Assembly: GCF_900142885.1 (NCBI RefSeq)
Contig: NZ_FRCL01000002.1
Span: forward strand, 186,001-250,000
DNA length: 64,000 nt
From: Flavobacterium xinjiangense
Lineage (GTDB): Bacteria; Bacteroidota; Bacteroidia; Flavobacteriales; Flavobacteriaceae
Reading direction: 5' to 3'
Shown: in pieces, positions 27,711-35,283 of the stretch
Layout: each line of letters opens with the position of its first letter
How positions within the stretch are numbered: position 1 is the first letter of the stretch
Position numbers and translations under genes: made by a program
Notes under the pieces: model-generated
Told to the model about the DNA's origin: nothing
Databases searched by the model: none
What the model saw: the letters and a program-made list of their open reading frames with translations, nothing else

Positions 27711-27718
27711 TACTTTTG
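27711..27718 (+). promoter_or_regulatory. -7 element (TACTTTTG) of the PH-SHOCT gene
   Basis: TACTTTTG matches TAnnTTTG and stands 55 bases before the ATG at 27773, just after the previous gene's terminator. The -33 box is weak. Confidence 0.5.
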
Positions 27719-27772
27719 CGAAGAAATTAAAAGAAAAGTAACAACACCTACTGAAATAATTCAGCATATTAT

Positions 27773-28486
27773 ATGATAGAACAATTTAAAAAGTTTTTAA
27801 ACGAAGAACAAGATCCAAAAGCCATCGAAAAAATCGCTTCAAAACTGAATGATTTATTGATGAAAAATGAAGAAATCGGTTATATTGCTGTTCAAAAAAA
27901 ACCGGCAATTACCGTTTTACCAGATAGTATTGTTTTGACAAACAAGAGAATCATAATCTGTCAGCCAAAAAATCTTGGGCTTTCTATGAATTTTATTGAT
28001 TATACGTGGGACGAGATAGAGGGCACTTTTGTGAAAGAAAATATTCTGGGTTCAGAATTTTCGTTTACAACCAGAACCAACATGGAGGTTTCGATTGATT
28101 ATATTCCGAAAATTCAAGCCAGAAAAATTTTCACCTATGCTAAAGAACAGTTAGATGTGTTGAAAAGTGGAGCTGCACTAAATGCTACAATTATTGATGA
28201 GGTTCCTTTGATTTTTATAGAGGAAGAAGTGGAGATTATTGAAGAAATGGAAACCGAAGAAGTGACCAATTTTGCTGAAATAATGCCAGTTGTTCCACCA
28301 GTTTTTAATATGGAAAAGGAGCAATTAAATACAGTAGCTGAGACTACAAAAGAAAGCGGATTAAGTGGTTTATCACAAGACGACCTATTTGATAAATTAC
28401 AGAACTATAAGAAATTATTGGATAACGGATTGATTTTGCAAGGCGAATATGACGCTTTCAAAAAAGAAATTTTGAGTTATATGTAA
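27773..28486 (+). CDS. Bacterial PH domain protein with C-terminal SHOCT domain
   Basis: A 237-residue cytosolic protein. Residues ~30-130 form a bacterial PH-like domain (LPDSIVLTNKRIIICQPKN, MNFIDYTWDEIEGTFVKE). A Glu-rich linker follows, and the last 40 residues are a SHOCT motif (LFDKLQNYKKLLDNGLILQGEYDAFKKEIL, given here in outline). SHOCT domains mediate oligomerisation of envelope-linked proteins; no specific role is known. It is followed by a palindromic spacer and a convergent DUF4407 gene. Confidence 0.85.
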   Translation: MIEQFKKFLNEEQDPKAIEKIASKLNDLLMKNEEIGYIAVQKKPAITVLPDSIVLTNKRIIICQPKNLGLSMNFIDYTWDEIEGTFVKENILGSEFSFTTRTNMEVSIDYIPKIQARKIFTYAKEQLDVLKSGAALNATIIDEVPLIFIEEEVEIIEEMETEEVTNFAEIMPVVPPVFNMEKEQLNTVAETTKESGLSGLSQDDLFDKLQNYKKLLDNGLILQGEYDAFKKEILSYM

Positions 28487-28499
28487 CTAGTATTAAGGC

Positions 28500-28552
28500 C
28501 GAAAGTCATAAATTCAAAAGTAACACGTTATCTTTTGACTTTATGACTTTCG
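28500..28552. repeat. Imperfect 53-bp palindrome between convergent genes
   Basis: CGAAAGTCATAAA and CAAAAG on the left face CTTTTG and TTTATGACTTTCG on the right, with a two-base internal bulge on each side and a ~12-base loop. It sits 14 bases past one stop and 18 bases before the other. There is no T tract, so it may serve as a bidirectional terminator or mRNA 3' end, or be a repeat copy. Confidence 0.75.
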
Positions 28553-28569
28553 ACTTTATAACAGTAAGA

Positions 28570-29670
28570 CTATAGCGTTCTTTTCTGCTTTTCGACAAAA
28601 TTATTGGATTGTAACTCTAGTAAATCGGAGGCGTTTTTTCGCTGTAAATCATATAGTTTTTTGTCGTCTGCAATATCACCATAAACTTTATCATGCATAG
28701 AAGCACTGGTTTTTACCAATAAAGCGCGTTGGTATTTATCTTGTTCCAATGTTGCTTTTAATGCCGTTTCCAGATCTTCTAGTTTAAAATCATATTCTCC
28801 TTTTGGAGATAATAGTTTTGCGATAATAGGAGAAGTTTCAATGGCTAAAAACAAGAGCATAATGAAAAACGAAGGCAGCCAAGGTAATTTATCTAATGCG
28901 TTTATTCGCGCCATCAAACCGTCAAAACTGTCAATAATTGGTTGTGTCTCGGTTACTTTCTTGTCTAAGTCGGCTTGAAGTGTTTTGGATTTTATCTCCA
29001 TGGCTGCAATTTTAGCCAAGTTAATTTTTTGTAAGGTATCCAGTTCTTTTTTGACCAAATCATGTTTGGCAATTTTCTCTTTAAAAACTGGGCCTTTTCC
29101 TAATTTTTTGGTTCCAGCCGTTCCTTCGGCTTCGGTAATGTAGGTCTCGTAAAGCGTGTTGACTTCTTTTTCTTTATTGGTAACCTCCGATTTTAACTTA
29201 TCGATTTCAGCTTTATTTTTATCCAAATCCGATTTGAAATAGTTAGCCACTTCTTTTTTGTTGTTCAAAGCCATGGCGTTTTTCTCTTTCAGTAAAACGG
29301 TATTGATCTCTTTTTCGAAGATTTTAATTTCCAATGGTTTTGAAATCACAATGGCAATGATAACTGCCAATATAATTCGAGGGGTTGCCTGTAGAAATTC
29401 GCTGCTAAATTTGTCTCTTTTTCGAATGGTGGAAACAATAAAACGGTCCAGATTAAAGATAAGTAAACTCCAAACTAATCCAAAAAGTAAGGCGGGATAG
29501 ACGTTGTCGAAAACGGTAAAAAGGGCGTAAGCGCTGGCAATAAAAGCCATAACGGCAGTAAAGAAAACCGTGGCGCCAATACCAACATATTTGGTTTGTT
29601 CGCCCTCGGAGCAGCCTTCAAGAAGTTCTTTGTCGGCTCCGGAACAAAGAATGAAAAATTGTTTTAACAT
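28570..29670 (-). CDS. DUF4407 membrane protein
   Basis: A 366-residue inner membrane protein. Two close helices near residues 30-75 and a third near 90-105 surround the conserved LVWSLLIFNLDRFIVSTIRK. A long charged coiled coil (about 125-250) comes next, then a last helix (about 262-285), then a charged tail. This matches the DUF4407 family, which has no known function. The gene stands alone, facing the PH-SHOCT gene. Confidence 0.88.
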   Translation of the reverse strand: MLKQFFILCSGADKELLEGCSEGEQTKYVGIGATVFFTAVMAFIASAYALFTVFDNVYPALLFGLVWSLLIFNLDRFIVSTIRKRDKFSSEFLQATPRIILAVIIAIVISKPLEIKIFEKEINTVLLKEKNAMALNNKKEVANYFKSDLDKNKAEIDKLKSEVTNKEKEVNTLYETYITEAEGTAGTKKLGKGPVFKEKIAKHDLVKKELDTLQKINLAKIAAMEIKSKTLQADLDKKVTETQPIIDSFDGLMARINALDKLPWLPSFFIMLLFLAIETSPIIAKLLSPKGEYDFKLEDLETALKATLEQDKYQRALLVKTSASMHDKVYGDIADDKKLYDLQRKNASDLLELQSNNFVEKQKRTL

Positions 29671-29735
29671 GATTGATGATTTTGATGATTGATGATTTTG
29701 ATTTTTGATTGCTTCGCCAGTTCGCCTTGCAGGCT
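29671..29735. repeat. GATGATTTTGATT tandem tract plus dispersed CGCCAGTTCGCCTT repeat
   Basis: Directly upstream of the DUF4407 start the units GATTGATGATTTT repeat about two and a half times (29671-29703). The following CGCCAGTTCGCCTT...GGCTC...TGT block (about 29707-29733) matches the first codons of the GNAT gene at 4041-4066, and its flanks GCTTC/GAAGC can pair. Confidence 0.6.
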
Positions 29736-29871
29736 CATGTGAAGCTTACAAATTTAACGCCAATAATTTAATAATGGTATAAATAGTTGATATGTTTTCA
29801 ATTAGCCTTTGATATTGTAGGAAAGGAAATTCTTTTAGTAGCAAATGATTAAAAGTTTACTTTGTATAAAT

Positions 29872-29906
29872 AAAAAAGAGCCATTCGTAATGAACAGCTC
29901 TTTTTC
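29872..29906 (-). terminator. Rho-independent terminator of pckA
   Basis: On the minus strand AAAAAGAGC pairs with GCTCTTTTT around a loop that itself can pair TTC with GAA, and a T-rich tract follows. It lies about 20 bases after the pckA stop. Confidence 0.85.
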
Positions 29907-29926
29907 TTTTTTGAATTATAATTAAC

Positions 29927-31528
29927 TTATGCGATCGGAGCTCCCGTCATAATTTCGGGATTTGCAAATTCTTCAAACTTAGCAAAATTAGCTTTGAATT
30001 TTTGAGCTAATTCAACTGCTTTTTGATCATACAGTTCAGTATCTTCCCATGTATTTCTTGGATTTAATATTTCAACAGGAACATTTGGACAACTTTGTGG
30101 TATAGCAATTCCAAATACTTTATGATTTTCATACGCTACCTCGTCTAATTCTCCGTTTAAAGCGGCTGTAATCATAGCACGCGTATATTTCAGTTTCATT
30201 CGGTTTCCAATTCCGTAAGGACCTCCAGTCCATCCCGTATTAATTAACCAAACTTTCACATTGGCATCTTTCATTTTTTTGCTCAACATTTCAGCATATT
30301 TTGTTGGGTGCAAAGGCATAAATGGAGCACCAAAACAAGCGGAGAAATTAGGTTGAGGCTCTGTTATACCAGCTTCGGTTCCGGCAACTTTTGCAGTATA
30401 TCCAGAAATAAAGTGGTAGGCAGCCTGGCCAGGTGTTAATTTTGAAATTGGAGGCAAAATTCCAAAAGAATCTGCTGTTAAGAAAAATATGTTTTTAGGG
30501 TTTTTTCCAATGGAACCCGGTTGAATGTTGTCAATATGGTAAATAGGGTAGCTTACGCGCGTGTTTTGCGTGATTGAAACGTCTTCAAAATCAACTTCAT
30601 TCGTTTCTTTGTTGATCACTACATTTTCTAAAATAGCACCTCTTTTGATAGCTCTAAAGATATCTGGCTCATTTTCTTCTGAAAGATTGATCACCTTTGC
30701 ATAGCATCCACCTTCAAAATTAAAAACGGTATTTTCGTTTGTCCATCCGTGTTCGTCGTCACCAATTAATTTTCTGTTTGGGTCAGCAGATAAAGTTGTT
30801 TTTCCAGTTCCGGATAATCCAAAGAAAATAGCTGTATCACCCTCTTTCCCTACATTGGCACTGCAATGCATTGGTAATGTATTTTTGAAAACTGGCAAAA
30901 TGAAATTCAAAGCAGAAAAAATTCCTTTTTTCATTTCACCCGTATAACCGGTTCCACCTATTAAAACAATTTTTTTGGTAAAATCTAAAATAGCAAAATT
31001 GCTTTGACGGGTTCCGTCAACAGCAGGGTCTGCTAAGAAACTAGGAACGCATAATAAGGTCCATTCTGGCGTAAAGTTTTCAAGTTCTTCCAGTTCAGGT
31101 CTCAAAAACATATTGTAACAAAATAAATTTGCCCAAGGAGTTTCTGTTACCACACGAACATTTAATCTGTAGTTTGGATCCGCGCATACATAAGAGTCCC
31201 TAACGTAAACTTCTTTGTTTGATAAATAAGCCGTAACTTTTTTATATAAAGCATCAAACGCTTTAGGTTCAAAAGGAATATTTACTTTTCCCCACCAAAC
31301 TTGGTTCTCAGAAATACTATCTTTCACGATAAATCGATCCAGAGGAGAGCGTCCTGTATATTCGCCAGTATTGATAGCTAAAGCGCCATTCGAAATTTCA
31401 ACTCCTTGACCCAATTCGATAGTCATTTCATGTAATTCGTTGGCTGATAATTGGTAATGAATCTTTGCGTTTTCAATTCCTATGTCTTTTAGCGAAATCG
31501 ATTGCGTAAACGGTGTGTTATTATTCAT
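29927..31528 (-). CDS. pckA: Phosphoenolpyruvate carboxykinase (ATP)
   Basis: A 533-residue enzyme converting oxaloacetate and ATP to phosphoenolpyruvate and CO2, the entry step of gluconeogenesis. The P-loop GLSGTGKT with following LSADPNRKLIGDDEHGWT is diagnostic. GEYTGRSPLDRFIV near residue 55 (substrate Arg), GGTGYTGEMKKGIFS and the metal-binding His/Lys motifs are also present. Length is normal for the ATP-dependent type. It is transcribed alone, with a CAAAAGTA (minus-strand TACTTTTG) -7 box upstream. Confidence 0.97.
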   Translation of the reverse strand: MNNNTPFTQSISLKDIGIENAKIHYQLSANELHEMTIELGQGVEISNGALAINTGEYTGRSPLDRFIVKDSISENQVWWGKVNIPFEPKAFDALYKKVTAYLSNKEVYVRDSYVCADPNYRLNVRVVTETPWANLFCYNMFLRPELEELENFTPEWTLLCVPSFLADPAVDGTRQSNFAILDFTKKIVLIGGTGYTGEMKKGIFSALNFILPVFKNTLPMHCSANVGKEGDTAIFFGLSGTGKTTLSADPNRKLIGDDEHGWTNENTVFNFEGGCYAKVINLSEENEPDIFRAIKRGAILENVVINKETNEVDFEDVSITQNTRVSYPIYHIDNIQPGSIGKNPKNIFFLTADSFGILPPISKLTPGQAAYHFISGYTAKVAGTEAGITEPQPNFSACFGAPFMPLHPTKYAEMLSKKMKDANVKVWLINTGWTGGPYGIGNRMKLKYTRAMITAALNGELDEVAYENHKVFGIAIPQSCPNVPVEILNPRNTWEDTELYDQKAVELAQKFKANFAKFEEFANPEIMTGAPIA

Positions 31529-31563
31529 AAAATTATGTATTGTGTAGTTTAATTTATCGACTG

Positions 31564-31571
31564 CAAAAGTA
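31564..31571 (-). promoter_or_regulatory. -7 element (TACTTTTG) of pckA
   Basis: On the minus strand TACTTTTG matches the Bacteroidota TAnnTTTG box, 36 bases before the pckA ATG. No good -33 TTTG is seen. Confidence 0.45.
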
Positions 31572-31593
31572 GAACTTATATTTTAGATAGGAT

Positions 31594-31995
31594 TTAATTA
31601 TCTAATTTTTGTTGTTTTTTCTTTGTGACATTCCAAAATAGGATTCCCCAAGCCAGTATTAATAGGAGTCCACCGATAGGAGTGAGAAAACCAATTGCTT
31701 TGAAATCAAAAGTTGTAAGTGTATTTGTGGCTAATAAATAAATAGAACCGGAGAACAAAATAACACCAAAAAGAACCAAATTATAGATAGTTTTTTTTGT
31801 TTTTTGACTGAGGTTTGTCATTAGACCAATGAATAGTAAAAACAGTGCCTGGTACATTTGGTAGCGTACTCCAGTCTCAAAAGTCGAAAGTTGTTCGATA
31901 GACAGTACTTTTTTTAGGGCATGTGCGCCAAAAGCACCTAATATTATAGCTAACATACCAATAAAGGCGCCAGTTGAAATTATTTTTTTGTCCAT
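31594..31995 (-). CDS. DUF423 small membrane protein
   Basis: A 133-residue protein with four transmembrane helices and the DUF423/YgdD signature GAFGAHALKKVL followed by FETGVRYQMYQALFLL. Function is unknown in all bacteria. A TAAATTTG box at 32019-32026 on the minus strand is a possible promoter. It is separate from pckA, whose promoter lies in between. Confidence 0.9.
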   Translation of the reverse strand: MDKKIISTGAFIGMLAIILGAFGAHALKKVLSIEQLSTFETGVRYQMYQALFLLFIGLMTNLSQKTKKTIYNLVLFGVILFSGSIYLLATNTLTTFDFKAIGFLTPIGGLLLILAWGILFWNVTKKKQQKLDN

Positions 31996-32154
31996 CGTTT
32001 TCCTGTTTTTTTTCTCTGCAAATTTATCTCATATTCTATTCAAATTGAAAGAAATTAGGATATTCTTTTTAGAGATGTATATTCTTCATGAATTCGTTTT
32101 TAGAGATATGTTATTTTTTAGAATAGTATTATTTTAATTTTTTTAGAACAATCA

Positions 32155-32186
32155 TTTGTTATAAATACAACAATTTTGTATGTTTG
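32155..32186 (+). promoter_or_regulatory. Promoter TTTG-N20-TATGTTTG of the saccharopine dehydrogenase-like gene
   Basis: A TTTG box at 32155-32158 and TATGTTTG at 32179-32186 are separated by 20 bases, a good Bacteroidota sigma-factor match. Because it covers the longer possible start at 32176, it supports the ATG at 32206. Confidence 0.65.
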
Positions 32187-32205
32187 TGTTATAATTATAT
32201 TAAAA

Positions 32206-33576
32206 ATGAGAACAATACTAATCATTGGAGCAGGAAGATCAGCTTCGTCGTTGATACATTATCTTCTGGAAAAGTCAGAAAAAGAGAGTTTACATCTAGT
32301 TATTGGCGATTTATCTCTGTCATTAGCTGAGAAGAAAACGAACAATCATCCTAACGCTACAGCAATAGCGCTCAATATTTTTGATGAAAATCAAAGAAAA
32401 GAAGCGATACAAAAAGCCGATATCGTGATCTCGATGTTGCCGGCACATTTGCATATTGAGGTTGCCAGAGATTGTGTTGTTTATAAAAAGAGCATGGTAA
32501 CTGCTTCGTATGTAAGTGATGAGATGCAAGAATTAGATGCCGCAGCAAAGGAGAGTAATCTTATTTTCATGAATGAGATTGGCTTGGATCCCGGAATAGA
32601 TCACATGAGTGCTATGAAAGTCATTGATGAAATTGGAGATCAGGGCGGGAAAATGCTATTGTTTGAATCTTTTTGTGGCGGACTTGTAGCTCCAGAATCG
32701 GATACTAATCTTTGGAATTATAAATTTACATGGGCTCCACGTAATGTTGTTCTTGCCGGACAAGGTGGTGCTGCCAAGTTTATTCAGGAAGGAGCGTATA
32801 AGTACATTCCGTATTGTAATTTGTTTCGCAGAACAGAATTTCTGGAAGTGGAAGGTTTCGGAAGATTTGAGGCGTACTCTAATAGGGATTCCCTGAAATA
32901 TAGAAGTGTGTATGGGTTAGACGATGTTCTTACCTTATATAGAGGCACAATTCGTCGGGTTGGGTTTTCAAAAGCTTGGAATATGTTCGTTCAATTGGGG
33001 ATGACGGATGATAGTTACATTATGGAAGATTCTGAAAACATGAGCTACCGTAAATTTGTCAACTCCTTTTTGCCTTATCATCCAACGGATTCCGTTGAAA
33101 TAAAAGTACGTCTGATTCTGAAAATTGATCAGGACGATATAATGTGGGATAAATTAGTGGAGTTGGATTTATTCAGCCATAAAAAAATTGTTGGACTTAA
33201 AAATGCAACTCCAGCACAAATATTAGAAAAAATATTGAGCGATAGTTGGACACTACAGCCCGAAGATAAAGATATGATTGTGATGTACCATAAATTCGGA
33301 TACGAATTAGATGGTGAAAAGAAACAAATCGATTCCAAAATGGTATGTATTGGCGAGGATCAAACCTATACCGCCATGGCAAAAACAGTGGGTTTGCCTG
33401 TTGCAATGGCAACATTACTAATTCTAAATGGTAAAATTACCACTCCGGGAGTACAGCTTCCAATTCGTAAAGAAGTGTATTTACCTATTTTGAAAGAACT
33501 AGAAGAATACGGGGTTGTTTTCAAAGAACAAGCCATGCCTTATTTGGGCTATAATCCAGTAAAAGTTTTTAGTTAA
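32206..33576 (+). CDS. Saccharopine dehydrogenase family protein
   Basis: A 456-residue NAD(P)-dependent protein. The Rossmann loop is TILIIGAGRSASSLIHYLL at residues 3-21, followed by DIVISMLPAHLH and MNEIGLDPGIDHMSAMKVID. The C-terminal saccharopine dehydrogenase domain has FESFCGGLVAP and WNYKFTWAPRNVVLAGQG. Members catalyse lysine-degradation or synthesis steps (saccharopine to glutamate plus aminoadipate semialdehyde) or act as uncharacterised oxidoreductases. It is monocistronic with its own promoter and terminator. The start is the ATG after the promoter, not the in-frame upstream codon. Confidence 0.88.
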   Translation: MRTILIIGAGRSASSLIHYLLEKSEKESLHLVIGDLSLSLAEKKTNNHPNATAIALNIFDENQRKEAIQKADIVISMLPAHLHIEVARDCVVYKKSMVTASYVSDEMQELDAAAKESNLIFMNEIGLDPGIDHMSAMKVIDEIGDQGGKMLLFESFCGGLVAPESDTNLWNYKFTWAPRNVVLAGQGGAAKFIQEGAYKYIPYCNLFRRTEFLEVEGFGRFEAYSNRDSLKYRSVYGLDDVLTLYRGTIRRVGFSKAWNMFVQLGMTDDSYIMEDSENMSYRKFVNSFLPYHPTDSVEIKVRLILKIDQDDIMWDKLVELDLFSHKKIVGLKNATPAQILEKILSDSWTLQPEDKDMIVMYHKFGYELDGEKKQIDSKMVCIGEDQTYTAMAKTVGLPVAMATLLILNGKITTPGVQLPIRKEVYLPILKELEEYGVVFKEQAMPYLGYNPVKVFS

Positions 33577-33602
33577 TAGTTTTTATATTTTGCAGTTCGA
33601 TG

Positions 33603-33644
33603 AATCCGCTTCTCCTGATAAAAGTCTAGAGTTGCGGATTTTTT
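33603..33644 (+). terminator. Terminator after the saccharopine dehydrogenase-like gene
   Basis: AATCCGC and GCGGATT pair across a 24-base loop and are followed by five T residues. The same AATCCGC stem recurs at the other two repeat-linked terminators. Confidence 0.8.
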
Positions 33645-33670
33645 ATGCACTTCATTTATTGAATACCTAT

Positions 33671-33800
33671 TTTTTGGGCGTGACCCTGCAGATTGCTTCG
33701 TCGTTCCTCCTCGCATCTTCGGGTCGGGCTGTACGCTACAATCTTTATGTTTTTAAAGAAAAAACATAAAGGATTTTCGCTGCCATCCCTTACGCAAAGC
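33671..33800 (-). repeat. Dispersed terminator-linked repeat, copy A
   Basis: On the minus strand it starts GCGTAAGGGATGGCAGCGAA, has a central palindrome (ATCCTTTATG with CATAAAGAT), continues AGCCCGACC and ends GGTCACGCCCAAAAA. An extra ~35-base block interrupts the end. It lies directly downstream of the terminator at 33603. Copies B and C share the same two ends. Confidence 0.75.
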
Positions 33801-33962
33801 ATTCCATTGATTCAAAGTTGTTTTTCGATTTGTAAGAAAATTTAATTATATTTGAAAACACATAAAACGAAACAAAGTAGCGGATAGCCAAACAAATTTG
33901 GGTGTATATGCGAAGGTTTGTTTCGATTATCTATAAAGTTGGCAGTAATTATAAAAATAGAA
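33801..33962. other. Noncoding stretch with 9-bp inverted repeat before a broken gene
   Basis: No gene is seen. CGAAACAAA at 33868-33876 faces TTTGTTTCG at 33917-33925, and GTTGGCAGTA at 33938-33947 is the partner of TACTGCCAAC at 34486-34495. It may be the leader of a mobile cassette-like unit. Confidence 0.55.
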
Positions 33963-34484
33963 ATGAAAACACCATCCTTAAAAGAAATAAACAAATGGTT
34001 TGTATTAATGTTATTTCCTATTGTAGGTTTATGTCTTCTATTTCATCAAACTTAAAGACCTAAAATAGAAAGCCAAAAAGACCTAACTTATGTTAAAGGA
34101 AGAATAAAAGATTATTCGTTTGAATACAAGTCTGGTGGAAGAGCAATTTCAAGACAATTTTATATTGGGATTCAAGGATATGATTGTAAATTTCAAATAA
34201 TTGCTGATTATTTACCTTATTTTGAAAAAAGTGAATTTGAAAGCAGAAAAGAAATAGGAGATTCGATAAGAATATCTATTCCTGAAGAGGATAAGAAAAA
34301 ACTCTTTGAAAATGAAAAAATTATAGCAATGTCTATTAATGATAAAATGAATATTTATCTATCTGAAAAAGATACAATTGCAGAAGAGAACACTTATTTT
34401 GACATATATGCGGGATTATTTTTCTTAACTCTTGGTGGAATAATTTACGTACTGATGAAAAAAGGAATTATAAAAATGAAATGA
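33963..34484 (+). pseudogene. Small membrane protein gene broken by one in-frame TAA
   Basis: From the ATG at 33963 a single frame runs 173 codons to TGA at 34482, interrupted only by TAA at 34053 (codon 31, after LFHQT). The N-terminal part has a hydrophobic helix (VLMLFPIVGLCLLF). After the stop a soluble stretch (DLTYVKGRIKDYSFEYKSGG, KEIGDSIRISIPEED) leads to a second helix (IYAGLFFLTLGGIIYVLM). No other start follows the stop until a Met late in the protein. A recent nonsense change, or a sequencing error, is the simplest reading; recoding is less likely. Family is unknown. Confidence 0.72.
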
Positions 34485-34485
34485 C

Positions 34486-34507
34486 TACTGCCAACCGCCG
34501 TTTGGCA
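34486..34507. repeat. Hairpin and inverted-repeat end after the broken gene
   Basis: TACTGCCAAC here is the exact reverse complement of GTTGGCAGTA at 33938-33947, so the gene is bracketed by 10-bp inverted repeats. TGCCAA can also pair locally with TTGGCA just downstream. Confidence 0.65.
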
Positions 34508-34531
34508 AGATTGGGGTTTTAGGTTTAATTG

Positions 34532-34539
34532 TACTTTTG
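34532..34539 (+). promoter_or_regulatory. -7 element (TACTTTTG) of the small membrane protein gene
   Basis: TACTTTTG matches TAnnTTTG and lies 64 bases before the ATG at 34603. Confidence 0.4.
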
Positions 34540-34602
34540 AAACTGTACTAATCCAATTACGATTGTTGCACCTAATGCATAATCTAACAAAAATAATTAT
34601 TG

Positions 34603-35019
34603 ATGAAACTAAGCAAAGAAGTTATAAAAAAAGGTATGTATTTATCAGGTATATCAAATATTGCCGGTGTACTCGTATTTTCAAGATTCTTTACCAATAA
34701 AACGATAAATGAAACTGACCCAGTTACTATGTCCAATTTTGGACTATTAATGATAGCAGTATGGGGTCTTGTATTTCTAGCTGTTGCTAAAAAATGGGAG
34801 AATCTTAGATGGGTGATCGGGGTTTTTGTTATCGAAAAATTTATTTATGGTCTCACTTGGACTAAATGGATTTTGAATAATGATCTTTCTTCAGTATATA
34901 AAAAAGATACAATGGCTGGAATTTTTTATACCATTTATGGGCCTAATGATTGGTTATTCTGTGTCTTTTACTTATGCGTGTTTATTAACTTAAGTACACT
35001 TGAGAAAAAAAACAGATAA
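34603..35019 (+). CDS. Small polytopic membrane protein, unknown
   Basis: A 138-residue protein with four predicted membrane helices (about 12-30, 45-62, 68-88 and 108-130). I recognise the outline FGLLMIAVWGLVFLAVAKKWENLRW, here given in part only, but no named function. A TTG codon lies just before the ATG; the ATG at 34603 is the better start. It stands alone between the broken gene and a repeat copy. Confidence 0.7.
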   Translation: MKLSKEVIKKGMYLSGISNIAGVLVFSRFFTNKTINETDPVTMSNFGLLMIAVWGLVFLAVAKKWENLRWVIGVFVIEKFIYGLTWTKWILNNDLSSVYKKDTMAGIFYTIYGPNDWLFCVFYLCVFINLSTLEKKNR

Positions 35020-35146
35020 TAATTACAGTATAAAATCACATCTAGCCGCACGCATAGATAGCAAAGATTACGAGATTTGAATAGAATTTTAAAGTTAACT
35101 TTAATAAATAAATTTTAAAACAAAATAATATGGCGATCAGCAGTTT

Positions 35147-35240
35147 GCGTTAGGGATTGCAATGAAAATCCTTTTTATTTTTTTCTTTAAAAAATAAAAA
35201 GATTGTAATGGAAAGCCCGACCGAAGGTAACGCCCAAAAA
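35147..35240 (+). repeat. Dispersed terminator-linked repeat, copy B
   Basis: It starts GCGTTAGGGATTGCAATGAA and has a central palindrome of about 35 bases (ATCCTTTTTATTTT facing AAAATAAAAAGAT). It continues GGAAAGCCCGACC and ends GGTAACGCCCAAAAA. It abuts the terminator of the minus-strand BlaR1-like gene, so relative to that gene it has the same placement as copy A. Confidence 0.8.
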
Positions 35241-35266
35241 TAATCCGCCCTGTTTAAAGCGGATTT
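35236..35266 (-). terminator. Terminator of the BlaR1-like gene
   Basis: On the minus strand AATCCGC and GCGGATT pair across a ten-base loop, followed by TATTTTT. It is 18 bases past the stop and continues into repeat copy B. Confidence 0.8.
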
Positions 35267-35283
35267 GTCTTTTTAGGATATTA

